Shown: positions 35,002 through 43,065, counted from the first letter of the stretch. The stretch: DNA of 47,999 nucleotides from UBA1361 sp035647455 (GCA_035647455.1 DASRNI010000009.1:1-47999); one strand, 5' to 3'. The notes: a model not told the origin generated them from the letters alone. Made by a program: numbers and translations.

Positions 35002-35951
35002 CTTATATCCGCGCTAATGTAAATATTGCTTTACTTAAATATTGGGGCAAACAAAATGTTGAACTAAACTTACCTTATCAAACAAGTATTAGTGCAACAT
35101 CAGATGTTTTTTATACCGATACGAAAGTTGAAATTGTTGATTCGTTAACGGAAGACGAAGTATTTCTCGATGGCCAAAAACTAAGCGGGATTCCGTATAT
35201 TCGCGTTGTTCAACATTTAAATACGTTACGAAAGCACTTTAAACAAAAAGCGTTTGTTCGTGTCCGGTCATTTAATACCGTTTATATCAAGGCCGGTTTT
35301 GCATCAAGTGCAAGTGCCTTTGCTGCCCTAACTGCTGCTTATACAGTAGCGATAAATAAACGCGTGAGCAAGATTGAACTTTCCCGTCTCGCCAGAATTG
35401 GTTCCGGTAGTGCAGCACGTTCATTACACGGTGGCTTCGTTATTTGGCATAAAGGTGTTAGTCACGAATCGAGTTTCGCCGAACAATTACCGGTTTCATG
35501 GCCTAACTTCCGCATGATCTTCACTTTAATTGAAACAAGTGAGAAAAAGGTATCGAGTCGAGTTGGCATGCAGATTTGTGTAGAAAAATCACCTTCCTTT
35601 AATAACTTCGTTCGCGAAGGTGGACATCATGTCGAGTTAATGATTGATGCTTTACTTCGTAACGATTTACACGCAGTCGGTGAAATTGCCGAGCAAAATG
35701 CCGAGTTAATGTATAACGTTATGCTTGAGGCGGGGTTAGAATATCAAACTGAAGCAACCCGTAAATTAATTGAAAAAGTTAAAGATATTCGGAAAAGAAA
35801 AGAAATTCCCGTTTATTACACATTTGATGCTGGCCCAAATTTAATTTTGCTAACTGAAGCCGAATACGTTGAGGATATAACTAAGTTACTTGAAGGTGTC
35901 CGTCTTGAAGTAAGTAAAGTTGGGGGTCCTTTTAGTGTTGTTAAAAGATAA
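34998..35951 (+). CDS. mvaD: Diphosphomevalonate decarboxylase
   Basis: Converts mevalonate 5-diphosphate to isopentenyl diphosphate with ATP. The 317-aa protein has the diagnostic ANVNIALLKYWGKQNVELNLP start, the substrate loop QTSISAT, GHMP motif KAGFASSASAFAAL, and GSGSAARSLHGGFVIW. Codon overlap ATGA with mvk; GGGGGAG lies upstream of ATG 34998. The gene order mvk-mvaD-pmk-fni is common in Firmicutes with the mevalonate route. Confidence 0.97.
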   Translation: MTYIRANVNIALLKYWGKQNVELNLPYQTSISATSDVFYTDTKVEIVDSLTEDEVFLDGQKLSGIPYIRVVQHLNTLRKHFKQKAFVRVRSFNTVYIKAGFASSASAFAALTAAYTVAINKRVSKIELSRLARIGSGSAARSLHGGFVIWHKGVSHESSFAEQLPVSWPNFRMIFTLIETSEKKVSSRVGMQICVEKSPSFNNFVREGGHHVELMIDALLRNDLHAVGEIAEQNAELMYNVMLEAGLEYQTEATRKLIEKVKDIRKRKEIPVYYTFDAGPNLILLTEAEYVEDITKLLEGVRLEVSKVGGPFSVVKR

Positions 35952-36897
35952 GGTTGCCGGTAAACTTTACATAATTGGCGAATATAATGTTTTAAAGTCC
36001 GGACATAGCGCGCTTGTTGCGCCGGTTAATTTATATATGTCAGGGACTTTAAAAAAGGATGAAAACCTTTTTGTTGTTACTGATAACGACAAGGTCGTTG
36101 ATTTAATTAACGATAAAACACCGCGTAACTTGCGCTATACGGCAACGACAATTCAGTTATTTCATGACTACCTAGCGACAATAGGTGTTAAACAACAAAA
36201 CTTTAAAATTACAATAAAAAACAACTTGAAAGCTGACGGTAAAATAAAGTACGGCCTTGGATCTAGCGGGGCAAGCATTGTTTTAATTGTGCGGCTGCTT
36301 AACAAGTTTTACAAAACAAACTTTGATAACTTAACAATACTTAAATTTAGTATTTTAGTCCAAAAACATCTTAACAAATATAGTTCTGGCGGTGACTTAG
36401 CCGCAAGTGTTTATAACGCGCCTGTTTTGTATACTCGCTATGACTTAAATTGGCTCGAACAAGAACGATTTAGTTTTGCCTTATTAAAAAATGAGTGGCC
36501 TTTACTAAATGTCAAAATAATCAAGAATGTTCCAAAGTTTGCTGTCGGGTGGACAAAAGAAACATTTAAACCCGTTATTGATGGTGATATAAATAGTGAC
36601 TTCTTCTCCAACGCTGAAAAGCTTGTGCACGAGTTTGTTACTTCTTTCAATCCGGAAATAATTACTAAATATCAAGCTTTACTAAACGAATTAGAAAAAG
36701 AGCGACCGGGGTTAATGACGGAAAAACTCAAAACATTAATCGCAACAAGTCATGCACTTGGCTTAAGCGCCAAAATATCCGGTGCCGGCTTTGGTGACTC
36801 GGGAATTGCTCTCATAAAAACGCGGAAAGATAAACGAAAGCTGCGCGAAGTTTGGGCAAAAAATGATATTATGTTATTAGATATTTGGAGAACATAA
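35935..36897 (+). CDS. mvaK2: Phosphomevalonate kinase
   Basis: A GHMP kinase (about 320 aa) adding the second phosphate to mevalonate 5-phosphate. It begins KVAGKLYIIGEYNVLKSGHSAL, carries the ATP motif KYGLGSSGASIVLI (about 107-120), SSGGDLAASVY, and ends with KISGAGFGDSGIAL. The start is uncertain: GTG 35935 and TTG 35938 both lie a suitable distance after GGGGGT at 35921-35926, inside the end of mvaD; TTG 35920 is too close to that site. The stop abuts the fni start. Confidence 0.93.
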   Translation: MLLKDKVAGKLYIIGEYNVLKSGHSALVAPVNLYMSGTLKKDENLFVVTDNDKVVDLINDKTPRNLRYTATTIQLFHDYLATIGVKQQNFKITIKNNLKADGKIKYGLGSSGASIVLIVRLLNKFYKTNFDNLTILKFSILVQKHLNKYSSGGDLAASVYNAPVLYTRYDLNWLEQERFSFALLKNEWPLLNVKIIKNVPKFAVGWTKETFKPVIDGDINSDFFSNAEKLVHEFVTSFNPEIITKYQALLNELEKERPGLMTEKLKTLIATSHALGLSAKISGAGFGDSGIALIKTRKDKRKLREVWAKNDIMLLDIWRT

Positions 36898-37881
36898 ATG
36901 CAGTACAAAAGAAAAGATGAGCACTTGAAATTAGCATTGCGGCAGCAAGAACGCACGAATGATTTTGATATGATCCGCTTAAAACATCATAGTGTTCCCG
37001 AATTAAACGTTAATGAAATTAATTTAACAACAACAATCTTCGGTCAAGAGTTTTCTTATCCTTTTTATATTAATGCGATGACCGGCGGAACGAAGAAAGC
37101 GGCAAAAGTTAATCATAAACTTGCTGAAATCGCTCTTCATTACAACATCCCCTTCTTTCTCGGTTCACAAAGTATTGCGCTTAAAAACGAAACGTTACAA
37201 GAACAATATTATGCATTACGAAAAAAATACCCAACTTTATTTTTAGTCGCTAATGTTAATCCGAATATGACTGTTGTGGAAGCTAAGATGGCGATTAAAA
37301 TGATTGATGCTAATGCGCTTGCAATTCATGTAAATAGTGTTCAAGAACTCGCAATGGCAGAAGGTGATCGTGATTTTACGGCGTGGCTAAAAAACATTGA
37401 AGCAATTATTAAAAGCGTAAAGGTTCCTGTTATTGTTAAAGAAGTTGGCTACGGAATGACGCGTGAGACTGTTTTAAAATTAAAAGCAATTGGGGTAAAG
37501 TATTTTGATATTAGCGGCGCAGGTGGAACAGATTTCACAGCAATCGAAAGTGCACGACAAAAGAAAAAGGACTCAGTTCTCAGTGAATTTAAGCTTTCAA
37601 CTGTTGAGTCACTACTTGATTTAGAAAATATTGATGATATTACGCTTCATGCTAGTGGTGGCATCCGCAATAGCGTTGATATTGTTAAAGCACTCGCACT
37701 TAACGCCAAAGCAGTTGGTCTAGCGCGCTACTTCTTAAAATTAACAAAGTACAACGAACGGAAAATTAAAGACACAATTGACGTTTTAATTGAAGATTTG
37801 AAAAAAGTCATGTGTTTAGTTAATATAAAAAACATTGGCGACTTAGATAAATCAATTATTTATATTTCAAAATTAAAATAA
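36898..37881 (+). CDS. fni: Isopentenyl-diphosphate delta-isomerase, type 2
   Basis: An FMN- and NADPH-requiring TIM-barrel isomerase of IPP and DMAPP, 327 aa. Landmarks: RKDEHLKLALRQQ near the start, FYINAMTGGTKKA (FMN site), KEVGYGMTRET, DISGAGGTDFTAIES, and HASGGIRNSVDIVKALALNAKAVGLAR. It closes the lower mevalonate operon; HMG-CoA synthase and reductase are not in the window. Its stop is 2 bases from that of the converging GT2 gene, and no terminator is seen between them. Confidence 0.97.
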   Translation: MQYKRKDEHLKLALRQQERTNDFDMIRLKHHSVPELNVNEINLTTTIFGQEFSYPFYINAMTGGTKKAAKVNHKLAEIALHYNIPFFLGSQSIALKNETLQEQYYALRKKYPTLFLVANVNPNMTVVEAKMAIKMIDANALAIHVNSVQELAMAEGDRDFTAWLKNIEAIIKSVKVPVIVKEVGYGMTRETVLKLKAIGVKYFDISGAGGTDFTAIESARQKKKDSVLSEFKLSTVESLLDLENIDDITLHASGGIRNSVDIVKALALNAKAVGLARYFLKLTKYNERKIKDTIDVLIEDLKKVMCLVNIKNIGDLDKSIIYISKLK

Positions 37882-37883
37882 AC

Positions 37884-39206
37884 TTAATCTTCACTGCCGT
37901 AATGGGGAATTGGTTTCCATTCAACTTTAGCAAAAATTGCCGCAATTAAAATTGGGGCATACGTCAATAAATAAAAGAAAGCAAAAAATGGATAAATAAT
38001 CTTTAATACTGGGTGCATTTTAATTCTTTTCCAATTAGCAAAGGAAATAATTAAAGACATTACTGTTGTAAAAACATAAAAACCAAACGCAAAATCGATT
38101 AAGCTTAAACCAAACGTTAGAAATATATAATTAAGTGACGCGCCAAACGCTAAGTTAATTAATGACAAAAATCCGTAGAAGATATACCAAACAATAATGA
38201 TTGTTGGTAGTGGCAAAACAAAAACAAGTGCTTCGAAGGCCGAAAATTTTTGCTGTGGATTGTATTCCTTTTTAAAAATCGCTTTAAAAAGTTTGCCCGT
38301 ATACTTCTCCGTACATTGGTAAAGCCCCTTTACCCAGCGTAATCTTTGTCGCCAACTATACTTTAGTCTCGTCGGCTGTTCGTCATAAAAAATTGCATCA
38401 TGCGCATAATGAATTTTTTCACGTTGCAGCGCTTGATTTAAAGAAAACTCAATATCTTCAATAAAAGTGAAATAATTCCAACCACCTTCTTCACGAATTT
38501 TTTTCATGCTAACAAAAAAGCCGGTTCCCGATATATAACTAGAAAGCCCAATTACCTCGCGACCTTTATGCATTAATGTACATTCACGTAAGAAAGCATA
38601 ACCCGTCCCAAACGACCAAAGCGATTTACCAAAGTTTGAACTTGCCCGGTAAGAAGCAATAACATTGGCGCGTTTCGAATCATAAACTTTATTGATTTCA
38701 TTAATGTAATCAACGTGTAAAATATTATCCGTATCTAAAATAATGAACCCGGCAAAACTATTATATTTACTGCCTATTTCATTAAAATAGTAGGAAAGTG
38801 CGTAGCTTTTACCAATTTTCGTTAAATCATTACGTTCGAAAACCTTAATGCCTAACTTTCGCGCTATTTCGGCTGTATTATCCGTACAATTATCGGCTAT
38901 TAAGTGTATTTCAAGCAAATCTTGATCATAATCAACTCTGCGAATACCTTTAACAAATTGGGCAACAATGTTTTCTTCGTTGCGCGCACTTGTTAATATA
39001 ATGTACTTATGTTTTTCCTGGGCAACGGGGAATTTTTTATGGGCAAAAATACTAATTAAATTAATAATTAATTGATAAAAATAAACCACGGCAATTGTTG
39101 TTAAGACAACCGTGTGCGTTATAATTAAAATCTTGCCAAACAAATTACTTGGCTCTGGTGTTAATCGACCAAAGATTATTTCAAAAAGACTTATGTTGAA
39201 GTTCAT
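37884..39206 (-). CDS. Processive-type GT2 glycosyltransferase (membrane)
   Basis: A 440-aa family-2 glycosyltransferase with one N-terminal TM helix pair, a cytoplasmic GT-A domain, and three to four C-terminal TM helices. Motifs: TSARNEENIV, LIADNCTDNTAEI, ILDTDNILH (DxD), SGTGFFVS, EDIEFSLN (ED base) and RLKYSWRQRLRWVKG, the QxxRW motif of cellulose/hyaluronan/GlcNAc synthases. It could make a simple homopolymer or a glycolipid. TATAAT lies six bases before ATG 39206 without a ribosome site, so the message is likely leaderless. Confidence 0.9.
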   Translation of the reverse strand: MNFNISLFEIIFGRLTPEPSNLFGKILIITHTVVLTTIAVVYFYQLIINLISIFAHKKFPVAQEKHKYIILTSARNEENIVAQFVKGIRRVDYDQDLLEIHLIADNCTDNTAEIARKLGIKVFERNDLTKIGKSYALSYYFNEIGSKYNSFAGFIILDTDNILHVDYINEINKVYDSKRANVIASYRASSNFGKSLWSFGTGYAFLRECTLMHKGREVIGLSSYISGTGFFVSMKKIREEGGWNYFTFIEDIEFSLNQALQREKIHYAHDAIFYDEQPTRLKYSWRQRLRWVKGLYQCTEKYTGKLFKAIFKKEYNPQQKFSAFEALVFVLPLPTIIIVWYIFYGFLSLINLAFGASLNYIFLTFGLSLIDFAFGFYVFTTVMSLIISFANWKRIKMHPVLKIIYPFFAFFYLLTYAPILIAAIFAKVEWKPIPHYGSED

Positions 39207-39212
39207 AAACTC

Positions 39213-39218
39213 ATTATA
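39213..39218 (-). promoter_or_regulatory. -10 of the GT2 gene (leaderless)
   Basis: TATAAT on the minus strand ends exactly six bases before ATG 39206. No ribosome site between. Confidence 0.6.
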
Positions 39219-39248
39219 ACTTATTTAAAGATTTGGTGCTTTAAGCAC

Positions 39249-39271
39249 AAAAAAACTCCCATAAGGGAGTT
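39249..39271 (-). terminator. Terminator of the 73-aa membrane protein gene
   Basis: Minus-strand AACTCCC, loop TTAT, GGGAGTT, then a run of seven T. It lies 20 bp after the stop of the gene at 39292 and just before the GT2 promoter. Confidence 0.88.
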
Positions 39272-39291
39272 CTTGTTGTTTGTTATTTATT

Positions 39292-39513
39292 TTATGCTAA
39301 GAAGACAATTTTTCTTAAGAGTAAAATTGTTAGAAAGTCAACAAATCCTAAAATTCCACCAAAGAATAAATAAACAACTGCACCTAATAAGTTGCGACGT
39401 ACTAGTCTGTGTACGAACCCTAAAACCCAGTTAACACCAGGAATGATTGATAAAATAACTGCAACAATCCATGATGGTCCAAACCAATAAGTAGCTGTTT
39501 TTCTTTTTGCCAT
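39292..39513 (-). CDS. Small membrane protein, 73 aa
   Basis: Starts MAKRKTATYWFG, then two or three hydrophobic helices (WIVAVILSIIPGVNWVLGF, LLGAVVYLFFGGILGFVDFLTILLL) separated by a basic turn HRLVRRN. The Pro-Gly-x-Asn and Gly-rich pattern resembles small two-TM proteins of Firmicutes but I cannot name the family. A perfect AAGGAGG site precedes ATG 39513 and a strong terminator follows, so it is a real monocistronic gene and probably well expressed. Confidence 0.85.
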   Translation of the reverse strand: MAKRKTATYWFGPSWIVAVILSIIPGVNWVLGFVHRLVRRNLLGAVVYLFFGGILGFVDFLTILLLRKIVFLA

Positions 39514-39557
39514 TGTAATCCTCCTTTATTTCATTTTACTATAAAACAAGAATTGAA

Positions 39558-39586
39558 CAAAGTTTTCTAACTTTGCACTATAGTGT
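39558..39586. repeat. Two adjacent dyads upstream of the 73-aa gene
   Basis: CAAAGTT-TTCT-AACTTTG (39558-39575) is followed at once by the perfect palindrome CACTATAGTG (39577-39586). No T-run follows on either strand, so they look more like protein sites or 5' UTR structure of the small membrane protein gene than terminators. Confidence 0.5.
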
Positions 39587-39612
39587 TAAGGTTTAAAAAA
39601 TATTAAGTTAAT

Positions 39613-39635
39613 AAAAAAGTTTCCTTGCGGAAACT
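39613..39635 (-). terminator. Terminator of the tmRNA gene
   Basis: Minus-strand AGTTTCC, loop GCAA, GGAAACT, then TTTTT. The GNRA-like loop and T-run, 14 bp after the tmRNA CCA end, fit a strong intrinsic terminator. Confidence 0.88.
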
Positions 39636-39648
39636 GATTTATTGGTTT

Positions 39649-39990
39649 TGGTGGAGATGCGGAGAGTCGAACTCCGGTCCAAAGACGGCCCCACAAGCAC
39701 TTCTACAGTTTATTGTTTATTTAATTTAAGCACTCGCTAACGATAAACACAAACGTTAACGCGCCGAGATTATATGTGTTTCATTGCTACTTATAATCAT
39801 CATAGCAACTATTCCCTAATGATACGCCAAGTTACAAGGTAGGGAATGCCTTTGTAGTTGACGGCCACGCTATTTCTTAAGCAGCGGCGTATGATAATTG
39901 ACTGTTGCCAGTTAATTGTTTGCTGTGATTACGTCACAACTCGACTGCAATGCTTGCCAGACATGCCCCTGTCGAAACCATGTCATCCCC
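39649..39990 (-). ncRNA. ssrA: tmRNA (ssrA)
   Basis: Rescues stalled ribosomes and tags their products. The 5' end GGGGATGACATGGTTTCGACAGGGG and 3' end GGAGTTCGACTCTCCGCATCTCCACCA are the classic tmRNA ends; GGGGATG pairs with CATCTCC (7 bp), and CCA is encoded. About 342 nt. The tag frame ends in Ala-Ala-Ala then TAA at 39879-39877: reading back from that stop gives TGNSQLSYAAA if ACT at 39912-39910 is the resume codon (it has A at position -4). This resembles the short staphylococcal type tag. The resume codon is my inference. Confidence 0.97.
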
Positions 39991-40000
39991 AAACAAATCG

Positions 40001-40029
40001 ATTATAACAAAGTTATGTTTCGTTTACAA
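40001..40029 (-). promoter_or_regulatory. tmRNA promoter
   Basis: Minus-strand -35 TTGTAA (40029-40024), 17-bp spacer, extended -10 TGTTATAAT (hexamer 40006-40001), then 10 bases to the mature 5' G at 39990. Confidence 0.8.
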
Positions 40030-40109
40030 GGCCATTTTGGATTTTGTGCGGATAGACGTACAAAACAGCTCTTTTCAAGGCTGAATACTAAGCGAGCACA
40101 TCCGTTTAG

Positions 40110-40138
40110 TTGAAAATAAGTATATAATGCTATATACT
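40110..40138 (+). promoter_or_regulatory. Promoter of the 381-aa membrane protein gene
   Basis: -35 TTGAAA (40110-40115), 17-bp spacer, -10 TATACT (40133-40138), followed by a leader with GAGGTG before ATG 40165. Confidence 0.65.
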
Positions 40139-40164
40139 TGCAAAGGTGAATAACGAGGTGAATT

Positions 40165-41310
40165 ATGTCAAGAAAAAAATATAAAACAAGTGCAACAAAA
40201 GATAAACGTGAGCCAAATATCCGGTTTCGTCGTCTTGTTGGGTCACTAATAAACAACAAAGCCGCTTATGAAGGCGGAAGATATGATAAATGGTGGATGG
40301 CGGTTATTTTATATTTCCTTAGTATTGTGATTGCAGTTGTTCCAATCATGGTGCAAACAGGAAAAACAAAGGGCAGTGACATTTATGCTGCGCCGAATAA
40401 TCTTTTTCACACTGATGTTGGTTTACGAAAGTTTACTGACGCCCTTGAAGAAAATGATGTCGATTTAAAGATAATTACTGTAGATGGAGAAAAACGTTTT
40501 TCTTCACCAGACTTTGACCGTGTTGCAACGGATACATTCACATTTAGAATCGATCAAATCACAAATCGAGAAGTAGAAATACCTTATTTTTCTTATAAAA
40601 ACAATCGTCAAAGCGAAGGCGAAGTAGTAGAATTCGAATATTTACGTGTTTACTTCGTTAATGAACAAGATAAAATTTGGGTTGGTGATCGCCAAGTTCT
40701 TGTCGAAAACCACTTCGCTAACTATTTAGCAGGATTAACCGAAAGTAATCGTGACAATTTGACAAGTCATTATATTTTTGGCCAAGAAAATATTTATTTC
40801 CGCATTTATAATCCAGCGAATATGAATGAAGGCGCGGATATTTATCGCTACTATAATGGTGTTACAAGCCCATTACCTGAGAACTTAAATATTCGTGACT
40901 TTTCCACGAAAGACGCAAATGGAAACCCACTACAATTAAATGACTTTGATTACTTGGAAAAATATATGACAAATTGGGCCGCTCTTGCTGACTTAGCTTA
41001 TGGTCCCGTACGAACACAAGCATTTTGGGTTCAAACCGGACTTAACTTAATTATTTTCGCAATTGTCGGTCTCGTTATGGGATTAATTATTTTCCTTTCA
41101 ACGCGTGGAAAAACTAATCCTCATCGTGACCTTAAGTTTTTCGAATCATTTAAAGTCGGGATGTGGCTCTTACCTACTCCAGCATTAATAACACTAATTA
41201 TTGGTTTCATTATGCCGAACTACTTTACACTAGCTTTTGTAATGACGCTTGGTTTACGTAGTGTTTGGCTAACAATGCGGACATTAAATCCTTACGTCCA
41301 AGATCAGTAA
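40165..41310 (+). CDS. Membrane protein, DUF1189-like architecture
   Basis: A 381-aa protein: basic N-terminus (MSRKKYKTSATKDKREP), one TM helix at about 45-65, a large outward domain of roughly 220 residues rich in Asn, Asp and Tyr, then three TM helices in the last 100 residues (LIIFAIVGLVMGLIIFL, LLPTPALITLIIGFIM, YFTLAFVMTLGLRS). This 1+3 TM topology with a big outside domain is like DUF1189 proteins; no decisive motif was found. It has its own promoter, ribosome site (GAGGTG) and terminator. Function unknown. Confidence 0.7.
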   Translation: MSRKKYKTSATKDKREPNIRFRRLVGSLINNKAAYEGGRYDKWWMAVILYFLSIVIAVVPIMVQTGKTKGSDIYAAPNNLFHTDVGLRKFTDALEENDVDLKIITVDGEKRFSSPDFDRVATDTFTFRIDQITNREVEIPYFSYKNNRQSEGEVVEFEYLRVYFVNEQDKIWVGDRQVLVENHFANYLAGLTESNRDNLTSHYIFGQENIYFRIYNPANMNEGADIYRYYNGVTSPLPENLNIRDFSTKDANGNPLQLNDFDYLEKYMTNWAALADLAYGPVRTQAFWVQTGLNLIIFAIVGLVMGLIIFLSTRGKTNPHRDLKFFESFKVGMWLLPTPALITLIIGFIMPNYFTLAFVMTLGLRSVWLTMRTLNPYVQDQ

Positions 41311-41333
41311 ATATTATTTTACTTATTAATAAT

Positions 41334-41361
41334 AAGGCGCTTTCGGGCGCCTTTATTTTTT
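41334..41361 (+). terminator. Terminator after the DUF1189-like gene
   Basis: AAGGCGC, loop TTTCGG, GCGCCTT (7 bp, 41334-41353) followed by TATTTTTT. The converging RimK-like gene ends inside the hairpin; an A-run is lacking on the other side, so it serves mainly the plus strand. Confidence 0.85.
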
Positions 41362-42204
41362 AGCAATGTATTTTAAAATAGCGAGTGTAACATCAGTTGC
41401 ACTTTTTTCGTTAATCGTCACGGTCCGCATATTTGAATTAACTTCAATCACATATGGTTTGTCGTTTTGATCAAGAACAATATCAACGCCAGCAAAATGA
41501 GCCGATAGCGCTTTTGTCGCGGCTATAGCAATTTGATGAAGTTCTTCTTTTTCTACACTAAAGAATTTACCCCCACGATTAATATTACTCCGGAAATCAT
41601 CTTTGTTATGACGTTTAATAACCGCAACCACTTCATCTCCAACAACATTAACGCGGTAATCAACACCAAACTCTTTTGTAATATAACTTTGGGCAATTAG
41701 CTTGTTTTTGCCTTCACGTTCAATTATTTCTTTTAATTCTTCTTCATTTTTAGCTTGAAAAACTTGTTCACCAAATGAACCGTAGCGATGTTTAATAACA
41801 AGCGGGAAACGAAGCGCAAGTAAATCTTTTTTATACATTTCGTAATAAGCAAAAACATTAGCACCAAATGTTTCCGGAAAGACGAAAAACGGTGGTTGCT
41901 CTACGTTGTGTTCTTGAAGTTTCAGCGCTGTTAATGCCTTATCATCAGCGCGATAAATTGCGGCGATATTATTGAACACTCGAACACCCATTGCTTTAAT
42001 TGCCCCAGCTAAGTAAATATCTTTGTCCCAAAACAAACATAAATCGACTTTGTTTTCGCTAATGTAATTTAAAATATCCGTCGCTAGCACGTGCGTTAAA
42101 TTAAAATTAGGAATGAGTGTACTTTTAACAAGAAATTCATCAATTTGTGCGTTATATTTTTCCGCATTTAATGTAATATTACTGACAATTACTGCATTAA
42201 TCAC
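41353..42204 (-). CDS. RimK-like ATP-grasp ligase
   Basis: An ATP-grasp protein of 283 aa. After an N-terminal Rossmann-like half (NKVDLCLFWDKDIYLAGAIKAMGV), the ATP-grasp blocks follow: FPLVIKHRYGSFGEQVF (ATP lysine and glycine loop), LIAQSYITKEFGVDYRVNVVGDEVVAVIKR, and the metal-binding HFAGVDIVLDQNDKPYVIEVNSN. These are the RimK/LysX pattern of carboxylate-amine ligases; the acceptor is unknown. The start is taken as GTG 42204, overlapping the upstream stop and 11 bases from AAGGGG; it is not certain. Last gene of the gdpP run. Confidence 0.85.
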   Translation of the reverse strand: MINAVIVSNITLNAEKYNAQIDEFLVKSTLIPNFNLTHVLATDILNYISENKVDLCLFWDKDIYLAGAIKAMGVRVFNNIAAIYRADDKALTALKLQEHNVEQPPFFVFPETFGANVFAYYEMYKKDLLALRFPLVIKHRYGSFGEQVFQAKNEEELKEIIEREGKNKLIAQSYITKEFGVDYRVNVVGDEVVAVIKRHNKDDFRSNINRGGKFFSVEKEELHQIAIAATKALSAHFAGVDIVLDQNDKPYVIEVNSNMRTVTINEKSATDVTLAILKYIAKK

Positions 42205-42580
42205 CGTAATCACTGCCCCTTGAGTTATCATCAACTGGTAAATCAAAATGATGAATTATTTCATCAATTTCAACGAGTAAATACTTTGGATCCTTAATTA
42301 CAGGATTTAAAATATCTTGTGTAAACATGACAAAGCTATTTTTCTGCGTTAAAAGAAGCATATATTTAATTATTTTATCTTGATAATCCGGGAATCGTTC
42401 AAAGAGCCGAGTTAACTGTGTATAAAACCATGGTTCAAGATAAAATTCACCGTTTTCATATTTATAACCACGGGCAAACTTCGTTCGTGGTTCTTTAATT
42501 TTAGTTAAAAAGCTAAATTCTTCGTAATTCCATGTTTTAACGATATTAGCGTAATCAATTTCATCATAGCTATGTGTCAT
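42197..42580 (-). CDS. Hypothetical protein, 127 aa
   Basis: Not recognised. A soluble, acidic and aromatic-rich protein with no TM segment: TWNYEEFSFLTKIKEP, FARGYKYENGEFYLEPWFY, LFERFPDYQDKIIKYMLLLTQ, then a helical VEIDEIIHHFDLP and an acidic tail. AGGAG lies 7 bases before ATG 42580, 11 bases after rlmH. It overlaps the RimK-like gene by 8 bases, so the two are co-translated and may form a functional pair. Confidence 0.75.
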   Translation of the reverse strand: MTHSYDEIDYANIVKTWNYEEFSFLTKIKEPRTKFARGYKYENGEFYLEPWFYTQLTRLFERFPDYQDKIIKYMLLLTQKNSFVMFTQDILNPVIKDPKYLLVEIDEIIHHFDLPVDDNSRGSDYGD

Positions 42581-42591
42581 AATCTTCTCCT

Positions 42592-43065
42592 TTATTTATG
42601 GTAAGTTTCATTATTAATTATTTTAAACGCGCGAAACAATTGTTCGAATAAAAGTAGGCGGAACAGTTCATGCGGAAACGTTAACGGACTAAAGCTCATT
42701 GTTTCGTTTGCGCGACTATAGATTGTCGTGTGAACACCGTACGAACTGCCGATGATAAACGTTATCGTACCTTTCGCGCTTAATTTGATTAACTTTTCAC
42801 TAAAGGCCACCGAATCAAGCGTTTTCCCGTTTGGTGCGAGTAAGATAACATAATCACGCTCTTTTACTTTACTAAGAATCGCTTTACTTTCTTCAAGTAA
42901 TGCTTTGTTTATATCGTGTTCATTAAATTTAAGCGGAATATAACTTTCTTTAATTTCGACTACTTTTACTTTCGCATACTTTTGTAATCGCTTAAAGTAT
43001 GTCGCAATTAAACTCGCTAGATGTTTGTCTTTTACTTTACTAAGGGCAATAACATTAATGTTCAT
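42592..43065 (-). CDS. rlmH: 23S rRNA (pseudouridine1915-N3)-methyltransferase RlmH
   Basis: A SPOUT methyltransferase of 157 aa that methylates pseudouridine 1915 in helix 69 of 23S rRNA. The SAM-binding knot TITFIIGSSYGV and the C-terminal block SFSPLTFPHELFRLLLFEQLFRAFKI..NETYHK define the family. One residue in the knot loop is Ser (IIGSS) where Gly is usual (IGGS/IGGA). AAGGGGG precedes ATG 43065, which lies inside the end of walJ. Confidence 0.97.
   Translation of the reverse strand: MNINVIALSKVKDKHLASLIATYFKRLQKYAKVKVVEIKESYIPLKFNEHDINKALLEESKAILSKVKERDYVILLAPNGKTLDSVAFSEKLIKLSAKGTITFIIGSSYGVHTTIYSRANETMSFSPLTFPHELFRLLLFEQLFRAFKIINNETYHK

Noticed and set aside
39916..40259. Two frames of 65 aa (plus) and 85 aa (minus) over the tmRNA and its promoter
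   Set aside because: They lie in the tmRNA gene, its promoter and the start of the DUF1189-like gene and have no ribosome site or family features.
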